Part shown: piece by piece, positions 22,330 to 33,261 of the stretch
Position numbering within the stretch: position 1 is the first letter of the stretch
Layout of the letters: each line of letters begins with the position of its first letter
From: Cristatella mucedo
Taxonomy: Eukaryota; Bryozoa; Phylactolaemata; Cristatellidae
Assembly: GCA_009760855.2 (NCBI GenBank)
Contig: WPIO01000045.1
Span: 740,001 to 804,000 of the forward strand
DNA: 64,000 nt
Direction: 5' to 3'
Made by a program: the position numbers and the translations under genes
The notes under the pieces: model-generated
The model's input: only the letters and a program-made list of their open reading frames with translations
Database searches by the model: none
What the model was told of the DNA's origin: nothing

Positions 22330-22805
22330 AGACCCACAAGGCCCGCCACGGCTTGGCTCCTTCGTACCTAGCTGAACTGCTGCATCAGTTTCAGCCTGTT
22401 TGCGCCCTCAGGTCCTGTGAGGACAATAAATTAGCTGTCCCATTCCTCCGCTTAAAGACAGTTGGCGACAGAAGCTTTAGCTCTGCAGGTCCTAGACTGT
22501 GGAATTCGCTTCCACAGTTCTTAGGCAACGACATCTACTCTCCAACTGCCGACTATGGCACATCTTTTTCAGCGGTCCTGAACTGCTACTTCTATGCTAC
22601 TCACTACGTCAACTGCTCTCCTGACTCTGCTATGCTTCCCACTTTCCCTTTGTTGCATGAGACGAAGTCTGTTGGCTACCGAATGCGTACCGAAAGCCGC
22701 TTAGGCTGTGAGTGTGCTATACAAAGCTCTCCTGCGTAACACCCACATGGTCTTTATGACTTTGTGGAGTTACTGACGGAGATAAATGACATGACATGAC
22801 ATGAA
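22330..22805 (+). mobile_element. LINE-C 3' end
   Basis: Encodes the LINE-C C-terminus: APSYLAELLHQFQPVCALRS, NKLAVPFLRLKTVGDRSFSS, and the KSVGYRMRTESRLGCECAIQ tail. Ends GACGGAGATAAATGACATGACATGACATG, a pentanucleotide tail variant. Confidence 0.9.
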
Positions 22806-22837
22806 GATGTATACACATTTGTATCTTAGCTTATTTA

Positions 22838-22985
22838 AAAGCCTCATTTGCATAGTGACACAACTGTCTTATTGGCTATCACCACCTTTTGCAGTTAGCA
22901 ATAAGGAATCACCGACTGCAGGATTCGAACCCACGACCTCGGTCGTGAAGAGCACCTTATCTCCTGAATTATCTCGGCCTAGTGA
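22838..22985 (-). mobile_element. SINE-S, diverged
   Basis: B-box complement GGATTCGAACCCACGACC and body complement ATCACCACCTTTTGCAGT; head degraded to AGCACCTTATCTCCTGA. Confidence 0.75.
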
Positions 22986-23109
22986 TTTATCAAATAGTGC
23001 ATCTCGAGCAAAGTGACTACTTACACGGACCAAAGTCGATGAAGCACTCGCACAGCCCTGTCGACCATTCGCGTTTATCCAGTTCATCCATCGCATGAGT
23101 GACAACTTG

Positions 23110-23222
23110 AGGCTAATAATAATAATAATAATAATAATGCACTTGATCAAGCACTCCCAGAGAACTCAATCTCTTTCTAGGCGCTTTACATTTTCTGCAA
23201 AGGGGAATGTACAAAAACAATG
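23110..23222 (-). mobile_element. LINE-A 3' end (about 110 bp)
   Basis: (AAT)n tail, GCACTTGATCAAGCACTCCC, AGAGAACTCAATCTCTTTCT and GGCGCTTTACATTTTCTGCA. Extremely 5'-truncated. Confidence 0.85.
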
Positions 23223-24829
23223 CATATGGAATGTTCGCCTTGCCTGCCTTCAGGCTACAAGAATATTTTTAGCAATACCAAGGAACTGATGCACGAAAGT
23301 TTCAGCAGATCAAACACATTTTTCCATTTGATTAGAATACATAGCTGTAGCTAATCCTAAAATAATCTCCAATAGACTCTTCGACGTAGCTCTTCAATTT
23401 GCTCTCAATCTATAGAGAAAAAAACGGTTGAGAAAGCAAGCGGACTGAAAGCGCTAAGTGAAAATAAAACCCGGGTGGTATGAGCTCAAAATCCTCATTG
23501 AAGTTAGCAGTATTGCTGCTGACCAGCCCTAGCAGCTGGTGCCTAATAAAAAGGTAGCCAAATTTATTCCAAGCACTCAAGACAAGGACATTGTGCAAGC
23601 AGAGATTCCATATGCGAATCCGGATCGGCAAATTTAAAATTACCTGCTGTAAATCAAGCACGAATTACTGCTCATAACGTCAGTATAAATTTATAATATT
23701 ATTAATTATTATTGAAGCTAGTAAGTCGATATTTTTACAGTTTATTAAAATATTCATCAGGCAGTTTTATTTTAATCTAGTTCTATACCCAAGAGCGTTT
23801 AGTGTTGATCACAGGAAACTTTAAGTAATATGTATGCATGATGACATCGGAATTGGAAAAAGCTTCGATTCTAAATATAACTGAGCGACATTCCGGAAAA
23901 CCCCAAGCTATTAGCATCAAAGACAGCATACGTGATTGCAGTAAGACAGAGCTGAGGTAAGAAAATTACTTTATATGGGAATACGTATTAAATAGCATGT
24001 CATTAAAGAAAACGATATTGAAATTGAATATCCTCTAAGAATCCATGTCGATATTGGACATGGTAAGTTATCCTGAGCGAGAGAGTTTCTAGAGATTAAT
24101 AACTGAGCCTAAGTGTTAGTTATCGAGAGGATTTCGGTTTGATAAAAGGTTATTGGAAGTGGAAAAAACAAAGCTAATTTCAAGCCTCACCTTTAACAGA
24201 TGTGACCATTGTTAGCTGTAGAATGTAGTGCAAAACGGTAGATTTGAGGAATTTCATAAACATTAGAAGTCTTGATTTCTATCATGCTCTGATGTCTATG
24301 AAAAGCATAGGGGCATTTTTGCTGTGCCTACACCTGGTTTATCTATCGATGCTCTATTGCAGCTGTCTTACGTAGAATACTACTGCTGCCACTACTTCTA
24401 TCATGTATGAGAGGACTCACACGGTTACACGAGCTGCATTTGTTGCTATGATATATGTTCTATGCATTCTTCAAGGATAAAGAATGCTTGAATGCAGGTT
24501 GGAAATAACTAAAAAAAATTTATGAATTACATTTTCTAAATATTATTGTGTCTCGTAAGGAACTTGGGATAGTAAAACATCAGTAGCAAGTGCAGCAAGC
24601 TGTCAGGTTAATGCATACCAGCACATATTTTAAGGCTAATTAGAGTTGTAGGAGAAATTTCACCTCAAAAATTAAAAGATGCAAGTTGTATTGCAGAAAG
24701 ACCAAGATTACCATTTAGTATGGTGATTCACAGCATAGCTGAGTGAATGATGGGGACTGAAGACAGGCCTTCATTTTTTGGATAGGCACACCTTACAAAC
24801 TCACTGGGCTTGTCTGTATTTTTCTGCCG
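23223..24829. other. No gene called
   Basis: Unique AT-rich sequence. A minus-strand open frame of 83 codons at 23,410-23,661 contains LCLHNVLVLSAWNKFGYLFI and lies just after an acceptor-like GCTTGATTTACAG, but no donor or family supports it. Confidence 0.35.
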
Positions 24830-24975
24830 AGCTGGTTTGGTCTAGCGGTTAAGGTGCTCGCCCCGACCAAGGTCTGACTGAGGTCGTGGGCTCGAGCCCC
24901 GAGGCATATGTAAAGCGCCTGAATAGAGATTAATTTCTCTTGGGCGCTATATAAATGAATTATATATATTTATAT
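24830..24975 (+). mobile_element. SINE-D, best copy
   Basis: The tRNA-like head GTTTGGTCTAGCGGTTAAGG (A box) and GTCGTGGGCTCGAGCCCC (B-box-like) is followed by AAGCGCCTGAATAGAGATTA...TCTCTTGGGCGCTATATAAA. That 3' part matches the LINE-A terminal stem-loop position by position, with a TATA-rich rather than ATT tail. Confidence 0.88.
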
Positions 24976-25349
24976 AAACAAGAAATCCTCAATTCGTCGC
25001 CTTTGGAACAACATTGGCATCGAAAAGATGCAACAAGAAAGCCTTTAAGTGCTTGCTCTGCTGGGTCAACAATCGGTTTTTAATACTCAGGGATTAAGCT
25101 GATACGTGTAGCTATAAGTTGTCTCAAATTTAAAACTTTTGAGCTTCGTGTTACTTTTATTTACGAAAGCAGTGAATGCACTGGAGAGATAGTACCGTTG
25201 CCACATGGAATGAACTTACCTGAGACATCACAATTATATTCTGCCCTTGAATTGAATGATAAGTCATTGTTGACACGTTCTGATTTTTTAAATGAAATTC
25301 CTCTTTTTTCTTCTGAAAATTGAAAATAGGATTTAAAGCTGGCGGAGTT
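24976..25349. other. No gene recognised
   Basis: Short unique stretch between SINE-D and LINE-A. Confidence 0.4.
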
Positions 25350-25818
25350 TTTAGCATCTCCCGCACCAGGCCAAGCAGACTACCACCCGCTTTTCGGAAT
25401 CCAACAGTTTACCGATACATCATACAAACCTCAAATCCTTTGGAGACCGTGCATTTAGTTCGTATGCTCCCGAAGCCTGAAACTCACTCCTGACTTACTT
25501 CAGAACATCCCCTGACTTGACCACATTTAAAAGGAACTTAAAAACACACCTATCTAGGACAGCATTTAGTGGGTCCTTGTGATTCGTCCTTTGTGTGCTT
25601 ATGCGTGCTGACACCGTGATTGCTGCCGCTAACCAAATTTGCATGCTGACTCGGTGCATGTCACCCCTAACTCTATTATTCATTTTGTTTGTTTTTCAAG
25701 CATGAATTTACCCACCTTCTAATTGCATTTCACTTTGCAGCAAGCGTAATGCGCCCAGAAAAAAGAGATCAGGTTCTCTTAGGGCGCTTCATCAAGTGCA
25801 TTATTATTATTATTATCT
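25350..25818 (+). mobile_element. LINE-A 3' part
   Basis: Begins in the ORF 3' end (ACCAGGCCAAGCAGACTACC, then TTTTCGGAATCCAACAGTTT) and runs through the 3' UTR to the stem-loop and (ATT)5 tail. Confidence 0.9.
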
Positions 25819-26489
25819 CTTTCGGCTGTCAATAGATGCTCACAATCCTCCCAGATGAGGAAATCATAGCTTAAGATCAGATTAATCTTGCATCGCAAAT
25901 GAATGCGTTTTTTCTCATTTTTTAAGCGCAATATGGATGCAGAGACATTTTCGGACAGGCTAGTTATAGCCACTAAAGTTAGAGAAAATCAGCTTAATTT
26001 TGAAGCTCTAAATGACCTGTTTTTTCTGTGATTTCATCTAAATACGTTTGAGGTATGTCAGAGTCACAAATTAGGATAGTCTGAAATCCGACAAAGTAAT
26101 GTTCCGCAAAAGAGTTACAATAGCACAATTTAATCTGGTTAGAATTTGTTCCTATCTCCTGCTTCTAAGTTAACATACCCTCTTATTTTATGTGTTGTAC
26201 CTACCTAGCTACAAGCTCTATTTTAAACATGGCTTTTCGTCAGCATATGAGTGCTTTTAGTTATGCTTGACTTTACTTCAGTTGAAAAGGATACAATTAC
26301 TATGTAGTCGAATTTTATTATTTCTTCTAGTCCATGCTACTCTGGGACAAAAGCTTACTGGTAATACAGTACAATCTGTAGTACCTTAGATGCAAAGGGT
26401 ACAGGTATAAACTAAAATTTTGAGTTTGATTTACCACGCTTTAAAAAAACTAACTGCCCTACGTGGTATTAGTCAAGTTAACAGAAAAA

Positions 26490-26491
<2 letters not shown>
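25819..26491. other. No gene recognised
   Basis: Unique AT-rich sequence. Confidence 0.4.

Positions 26492-26564
<73 letters not shown>
26492..26564. repeat. (CA)n-(TA)n microsatellite
   Basis: About 20 CA followed by about 15 TA dinucleotides, ending just before the LINE-C piece. Confidence 0.97.
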
Positions 26565-26566
<2 letters not shown>

Positions 26567-26579
26567 TAAATCGCATTAG

Positions 26580-28312
26580 ATTGATCCTCGTAATCTTTGT
26601 CGTGACAGTTTGGGTCACATTCACGAGACGAGCCATCTGTGGACACTCTCAAGGGTCTATCTGCGGTCCTTCACTGTTCTTCATTAATGCTCTACCTCTA
26701 AGAAAAGTGAATCAGGCCCCAGAAAAAGGCTATCACTTCTATGCTGACGATACGCATCTGTACTTCTCATTTAAAAAGTCGGATTCCGCTGCAACGACTG
26801 ACAAACTGAATAATTATCTTGCAGACATTTAATTCTTGATGCATAGATATCCTTACGTTTCCTTAAGCTAAACGACGATGAAGTAGAACTTACGCTCAGG
26901 GGACTCATCAAGCTAATAGCCGGACTTGAACGTGTTGCTCTTCTTACAAGTGATAGTTCTGTGCGATAATCACCCTGTGCTCAAAATTTGCCGCATTTTT
27001 ACGAGTACAAGTCGCACCCTAAATTTAAAGACAACATTTTTTTAAACATGTTTTAATTGAGAAATGTATTGCTGAATATGTAGCTCATTTCGTATTAATA
27101 CAAGTTAGTATTAATCATCACGGTTAGTTAGAAATTCTTCATCAGTATTACAGCTAACATTTTCATAGTCTTTTGAAACATCGTCAATGCCTGAATCATG
27201 CCATTTCTCATAGATTGCATCATCTTCAGTTATATACAGGATCTTTGGAATTCTTATCTCCTTGAACAATTTCAAAATGACCAGTTTTGATTCTCTCGAA
27301 AGCATGTAAAGATGGGCACCCAATAAATAAACAGTTATAACATAATCAATAAAATAAAGTAGAGTATAATATAGTGAATCCCATATAAACAAGCTGAGCA
27401 TTCTAGACAGATAGGCAAGGAGTGTTTTAATTGTGATATTATTTATTCTACAATGTTTAAGTCGCAGTTTAGAAAAGTGCGAATTATACCCTACAAAAAT
27501 ATGGTAGCTGTCGTCCTCAACGGCTTCCTAAATTTTGAAACCTTCGTTAAGACGACAGCTTTTACAGCTCTCCTTCACCCCATATCCATAACTGAGATTC
27601 GGAATTGTCTTCCATTGTGGCTTGCAAAATATTTAAATAGCTCCGTGCTTTTGCATCGGCTAGATAACTGTAATTCCGTTTTACCTGGATTAACGAATGA
27701 AGCCAATAGGCCACTGCAGCTGGCAATGAATGGCTTCAAAGATAATTTACTAATCCCATAGGTTTGACAATGCGCCTCCTTAGCTGAAAGAGTTTTCATG
27801 GCTGCCCGTCGATCGATGGATACAGAGCAAAGTTCTTTTGCTGACCCACCAGGCCCGCCATGGCTTGGCTAATTTGTGCCTGGCTTAACTTGTTCATCCG
27901 TCTAAGCCTCTTTTGCCTATAGGTCCTCTATGGAAAATAAAGTAGTTGTTTTATTCCTCCGCTTGGAGACCGTTGGCGACAAAAGCATGTGCTTTGCAGT
28001 TCTAAGACCGTGGAACTCACTTCCAGAATTGTTACTCAACGACATCTACTCGTCTGCATACGAATACGGCGCAGCCTATCCAGCCCTCTCGAGTTGTTCT
28101 CACCTACAATGCCATTAATTAACTCTACTGCTCTCCCGATTCAGTTACGCTTGGCACCTTCTTCTTGTTGCGTGTGATGCGGTTGGTTGCTTAAATAATA
28201 TGCCTGTCGAAAGCCGCTAAGGCGTTTCGTGGGCTACACAAAGCTCTCCAGCATTGTACCCGCTTAGTCTCGTAGCTTAGCAGATTTACAAACGGGGATA
28301 TATTACATCATA
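26580..28312 (+). mobile_element. LINE-C copy interrupted by a DNA-transposon remnant
   Basis: Left part: TFTRRAICGHSQGSICGPSL and the catalytic YHFYADDTHLYF, then KLNNYLADI and the RT thumb up to about 26,990. Right part from about 27,505: CLPLWLAKYLNSSVLLHRLD, then NKVVVLFLRLETVGDKS and the 3' terminus (TTACAAACGGGGATATATTA). The order is that of other LINE-C copies, with about 515 bp of foreign sequence between. Confidence 0.8.
26991..27505 (-). mobile_element. Pogo/Tigger-like DNA transposon remnant
   Basis: Imperfect inverted ends: the left reads ATTTTTACGAGTACAAGTCG and the right, reverse-complemented, reads ATTTTTGTAGGGTATAATTC; both contain GTCGCA/TTCGCA steps typical of the repeated GTGCGACTTATA-type subterminal sequence of Tigger-like elements. 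A minus-strand frame of 96 codons (27,401-27,111) ends in TEDDAIYEKWHDSGIDD and an acidic tail with stop, resembling the acidic C-terminus of pogo-type transposases. Most of the transposase, including the catalytic triad, is missing. Assignment is by pattern only. Confidence 0.5.
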
Positions 28313-29028
28313 GTGCATTGTAATGTTTTTCGTGCAATCATGAAAAAGATTAACTGACAAACTTCTGTTCAGGTATTTTTCCGCACCGCCACTGGTTATG
28401 TAAATAGTCGGTGCCTGTCCTCGTTGGACTAGCCTCTCCTAAGTCATGTAAATTCATAGGCATAGTCATAGTCTTCTCATATGAAATGTCGATTAGGAAT
28501 TGTAAAAATAACGCTTTTTTTAAATGCTAAAGGCTAAATTAAAGCTACTGGTTGTTAGTGACAGAAATGCGTCCTTTTAGGACTACCTGTACAGAAATGT
28601 GTGGCAGAAACACTCCACTCTCAAAGCCTTACGCGCGCATAGTTCTGGCATGCGAGTGATTGTTGGCTCTCAACGGCATCTTATCTCACGCTTCCAGAAC
28701 TATGGCAAGGCTGTTTCAAAATATGACACCAAGCAATTTTGAGACGATTTTATTTTACATTGTAGGCATTTTTCTTCACCACAGTTTGGCAGGGATCTTT
28801 TGTAAAGTGTGTATGCAAAATTAAATGAAGAGGTATTTGCAAAGATGAATGTGCAGAAATTATTATTTATCTAAATGATTATATAAACTTGAATTTATGG
28901 CCCAGAGGGATATAGTAAGCTAGCTATTAAAGTGACAGTGTCGTATGGTCCACGAGAACTGTCCCTAGCTCCTTGAGAACCATAGGAGTTATGCCAATAT
29001 AGGTGGCATCTAAGATTTGATTCAAATA
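28313..29028. other. No gene; imperfect hairpin at 28,625-28,712
   Basis: Arms CATAGTTCTGG (28,638-28,648) and CCAGAACTATG (28,694-28,704) are perfectly complementary around a 45-nt loop, with AGCCTT/AAGGCT extending the pairing outward. No further features. Confidence 0.4.
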
Positions 29029-29078
29029 TGTGTGTGTGTGTGTGTGCATGCGTGCGTGCGTGCGCGTGTGTGTGTGAG

Positions 29079-29122
<44 letters not shown>

Positions 29123-29146
29123 CGAGCGTGTGGGTGTCTGTGTGTC
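29029..29146. repeat. (TG)n microsatellite with GC-rich variants
   Basis: TG tract with GTGCGTGCGTGCGC and GCGCGCGCGAGC interruptions. Overlapping open frames of Cys-Val or Thr-His repeats are artefacts. Confidence 0.97.
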
Positions 29147-30119
29147 TCAAGACTAGGCACCTGCTACCAATCAAACCAAGGCCGAAAATAAATGTGTGTC
29201 TGTGTTGGAACATTGTCATTCAAGCTTGTAACCACGCTTAAAGCTTAGCGTTTTGGAGATAGCTTAGGTGTTGCGTGCATCATAGATAAAAGATGTGAAT
29301 GCAGATGAAAAATATGTTCGATTGCATTTCTCCAACTTTGTCTAAACGTGTGAGTATTCGTCGGACTAAAGTATGACTGGGAAGGTACTCCGAAGAAGCG
29401 AATTAAAATCAGTGGTATACCCTGAGTGTTAGTTTGTCCATACCAAGCAAACTGAAATGAAAACTAGTTAAATATCTTCGGACAAACTCGAATGAGCAAA
29501 AGTAAGATGAATAAATGTGTCAGTTGCTTACCTTAATAGCCATAACCTCTCTCGCAAGTTGAGTGAGCTCGCAGCAATAGCAGAACATGTGTAGAGCCGT
29601 GTCTAAGCAAATGCTACCCTAAAAGCATTAATAGTTCATATTGATATAAAGATGTAGAACGAAAGATTAAAATCGGGATACTTGATACCAATAGAGTGAA
29701 GAGCGTCCTAATTGGTATTCAATTTCCTTCCCTGCTGTCTTCCTCGACAAAAATAGAGGCTGCAGATTTGCTTTGGGAATTGAGTTTCCAACTTGAGAAC
29801 TCTAATTTAGTTTAAGCCAGGCTACAATCAGTTAGGAGAGTCACTTACACATTTTAAAACTGACTCTCATCCGTGACTTTAATTACAATCTTGCTTCGAT
29901 TATGGCTTAACGTAAAGCTCGATTAGACATTGACAGGATCGAAATCAAAGTTTATGGGCAAGCACATGTGGCACGCATGTGTTACTCAATCGGACCACCA
30001 TGCTAATTGCATTAGTCAGAAGCTACTTCAAACAACCATTGCAACGTTCACAATAGACAGTCCTGCCGATAGAGCTTATGAAAACACGCAACCTTTTAAT
30101 TACACAGATACATGAGCAC
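29147..30119. other. No confident gene; right end may be decayed LINE-C endonuclease sequence
   Basis: The 200 bases before 30,120 lie where the endonuclease domain of the adjacent LINE-C piece would be expected, but I cannot recognise motifs there. Confidence 0.3.
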
Positions 30120-30250
30120 AGAGATATTGACCCACTGACCCTCTCAGATCATTGTTCCGTCTCGTTTACTGTTCCTGCTCTCTTGTACGTACGGAGAAAT
30201 GTCAAACTTGTCAAACGACATAACTTAAAAAAGCATTGACATGGGCAAGT
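30120..30250 (+). mobile_element. LINE-C fragment, end of endonuclease domain
   Basis: Reads PLTLSDHCSVSFTVPALLYV, including the SDH catalytic motif of apurinic-type LINE endonucleases, then NVKLVKRHNLKKH. The same block recurs at 51,090-51,190. Confidence 0.65.
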
Positions 30251-30926
30251 TTTAAGGTAATGCCTGAATCAGTCTAAAATTCTAGGTGTATTACAATACA
30301 CAATTCTAAGCAAGATCGCTGCAGGTTATCTATACACAGAGTTTGAGTAAGCAGAAGACTATTACCGTTTAGAAATCTGCCGTTAGCAGCTGACTAATGT
30401 GAGCTAGCAACGATGCCAGACTTCCAAATGACGTATAGCCTTGATCGATAAATAATATTTACTGAAGCGAAACTAGAATTTCTTAAATTAAAATAGTTTT
30501 CCTCTTTTAAACTATCACTTGATATGCACTTCATGAAGAAATTCGTATCATGTCCTTACTCATTACCAAGCGTGATGCTGTGAAAAAATGAACCTAACGA
30601 CTCCAGGGGCTTGAAAACAGTAACTATTCTTAATATTGATACTTTGAAAGCGTCATCAAGAACATATATACTTTCTAGCCACTTCAAGTTAGCTAAAAAT
30701 GAGCCATTTAAATTAGTTAACAAAAGAAATCCAACTTTCAGCCCTAATAGCAGCATTAAGGATCATTCACTTTGACTGAAAAATACTGTAAGAAACGTTG
30801 CAAAACAGGCAGTTCCGTAAATCATTAATATATTTTCTAGCTAGCTCTTGTCATTCTTGCAGTTACGAATCCTAAACAGGCACACATCTACTCACTTAAA
30901 TACGTCTCAGCCTAATGAGACATACC

Positions 30927-30929
<3 letters not shown>
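30251..30929. other. No gene recognised
   Basis: AT-rich; short open frames only. Confidence 0.4.

Positions 30930-31006
<77 letters not shown>
30930..31006. repeat. (TA)n microsatellite
   Basis: About 38 uninterrupted TA dinucleotides. Confidence 0.98.
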
Positions 31007-31008
<2 letters not shown>

Positions 31009-31806
31009 TACATCTTCAAAGTTACCGTGGGTCTTATTTCACTAGGTGCTACAGCTGAGACAGTCATGCTCTATAAATCCGCCACCTCTTGCCCATCTTC
31101 AGCTGTAGGCATAATGTCTACCGTCAGGTCGAAGAACCGTACTGTTTTAGTAATGACGCATTTGGTGTTACGTACGTTAATGACCAGTCAAGTACCATTA
31201 TAAACCTCTGATTGCAACCTCGGTTAAAAAATTTGTACGGCTATAATCTCAGTGAGGAACGCATTGGTTTTCAGCATCCTTTTATTGTCACTATTCAAGG
31301 TGAGTTGTCCTCAGTTTGACAATATTTTAACGCTGTCAGAGCATACGAACTGAGTGAATGGTCGTCTAGGTATTAACGGTTCGTTTTTCTGGCAGCTATT
31401 CCAATTTAGTTAGAAGAAGGGATAGTAAGATGTAAAGCCTGATGTGAATGCATTTTCAAAATTGAGACCGGAGCTAGATAATTAATTAACTTGAAATTCA
31501 GTTGCACAAAGTTTACGTCGATGCATTACATGGCGGCGAGCAGTGCAGATCTGAGAGAACTAGAGTAGGTATGGTGAGGCAGTTGAAGTAGGCAACTATA
31601 CATGATTTAAATGATGCATCCTTGAGATATCCTCGGTGATAGCATGATCACCACCCACGCGTGTAGCAAAGGAATTGTTAAGGGAAGAGGATGGTAATTT
31701 AGCTAGTATTAACACTTGGAGAGTTAGGTCTCAGTAATAGTTTTCGCTGTCTATTTTTAGATAGTTTTTGAAAAGAATGCCCTCCTCAAGGATTTTCAAA
31801 AAATGA
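31007..31806. other. No gene recognised
   Basis: Unique sequence with no repeat signature. Confidence 0.4.
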
Positions 31807-32121
31807 TTGAAAAAACCTTTTTTATTGCAAAATTTAGCCTTTCAATCTGAGTGCTCTTTGGATGGGACAATTAAGTTTAGCAGATGCAATGCAAGCGATC
31901 AAGCTAGAACTCATAGTAATCTACAGGAGCTGCCGCGTGCCAGAGATTCCGCTGCCGTTGTCTGTCCCTTAGCCCTTGACTACCAGGAAGCGCCAGTGAA
32001 ATATAGCGTCACTCAATTCTTTCATTTTGAAATCCCGAAACGTATTACCAAATGCCATGATTGTGCCGAATGCCGACTATTTAAAAACTATCAACGCCTG
32101 AAAAAGTGCATGCTATGTTAG
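31807..32121 (+). CDS. Unassigned open frame with C-terminal cysteine cluster
   Basis: 105 codons including stop, opening at TTG rather than ATG, so if real it is an exon or a transposon ORF fragment. The C-terminus has ITKCHDCAECRLFKNYQRLK followed by KCMLC: Cys spacing C-x2-C-x2-C ... C-x2-C could bind zinc, but no known domain is matched. No splice evidence. Confidence 0.2.
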   Translation: MKKPFLLQNLAFQSECSLDGTIKFSRCNASDQARTHSNLQELPRARDSAAVVCPLALDYQEAPVKYSVTQFFHFEIPKRITKCHDCAECRLFKNYQRLKKCMLC

Positions 32122-32399
32122 TAAGAAAAACTTGAAAGTGCGTCATTTTTTGGCACTCCAAATATGTTACTGATCAAAGAGGCACGGATGTGGGATTGTC
32201 AGTTTTCAGTGGTACCCAGATTCAAGAGTTACAGCCAATTTTTTGATTGTCACCAGGACCGCTCCTTAAGTCGAGTTTAACGAGATGAATCCGTAGCCGA
32301 ACTGTTGGCTTCAACATTGCGTTTCTCCTAGGCAGCGACTGCCTAGTCTCTGGCTAGTCCTAGTCCACTTCATCTCGCGAGACCCTAAGGCCGTCTAAC
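32122..32399. other. No gene recognised
   Basis: Transition into GC-rich sequence; CTCTGGCTAGTCCTAGTCC and similar low-complexity words. Confidence 0.35.
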
Positions 32400-33261
32400 C
32401 CAGCTTTACACGAATACCGTCTTCTGGACGCAATTGCAAAGTGTCAGTCTGACTCTTCGTTCGTCTACGTCACATTCCCCTTCGCCAATGCAAGAGAAGC
32501 AGGCGAGGGATATGCGCGGGCTAGTCGATACTAGATCGCTCTTTAACCCAGCAGCTGGGCTGCGGTCGGCTTGGGCTGAGCCCAAGGAGGTTAACTCCAG
32601 CAGTTCGCCACCTTCTACGTCACCTTTATGTTCTCCTGCGTCCGAACCTTCGCCCTCATGGACACAAGTGCACAAGGCGTACAGCAGCCGACGCAGCAGT
32701 CTTCGTTGATCTCTCTGGCCACGTGACACGTGTAGAAACACGGGCAGAAGAAGCCGGCGCAGCCTGCAAGCGGTGCAAAGTCGAAAACGGAAGCGAGTAG
32801 CGCTGGCGCTGGTGCCTGCCCGCCCGACGGCGGCCGAGTTACGCCTCCCTGCCGTCTTGGCGCGACTTCCGGACGGCGCTGCTTCGGCGTCAGCTGCCGC
32901 AGGGTGACGTCAATGCTATGCTGGGGCCTGGGCGCAGAGAGGGCCGTCTCTCTGTGAGCGGAGCAATAGGACGCGAGAGGCCAAAGCGAGAGTCCGGCAA
33001 TGGCGGCGGTCCGCCTTACTCACAGGATTCGGCATCCGAGAAGCAGCCACACAGGGGCGTCAACCAATCGTGCTCCTCGTCGGCGGAGGCTGCCGAAGCT
33101 AATGCCTTGGGCTAGAACGGTCGCGGCGGACTCTCTTAAAGAGAGCTCCCATTAGAGCGGCCACTGCTCGAATCGTTGCTCAACGAGTGAGCCCGAGCAA
33201 CGCTCGGCCGCAGGCCGCTGCGTTGGCGGCAATCATTTGACCACCTTGCCGTTCTCCCTCC
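32400..33261. other. GC/CpG-rich island joined to a LINE-A
   Basis: The most GC- and CpG-rich stretch of the window (for example CTGCCCGCCCGACGGCGGCC at about 32,816). Overlapping open frames occur on both strands (plus 32,434-32,709, Ser/Pro-rich; minus 32,741-32,406), a typical by-product of high GC. It merges at about 33,262 with LINE-A coding sequence. It may be a CpG-island promoter or first exon, or the 5' UTR/ORF1 of a LINE joined to the RT end by internal deletion. I cannot decide. Confidence 0.35.

Noticed and set aside
24835-24905. Functional tRNA gene
   Set aside because: A and B boxes are present, but no clean acceptor-stem pairing, and the sequence continues into a LINE-like tail; it is a SINE head. 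The same applies to all SINE-S heads.
28927-29241. His-Thr and Cys-Val frames near 29 kb
   Set aside because: Translations of a (TG)n tract on both strands.
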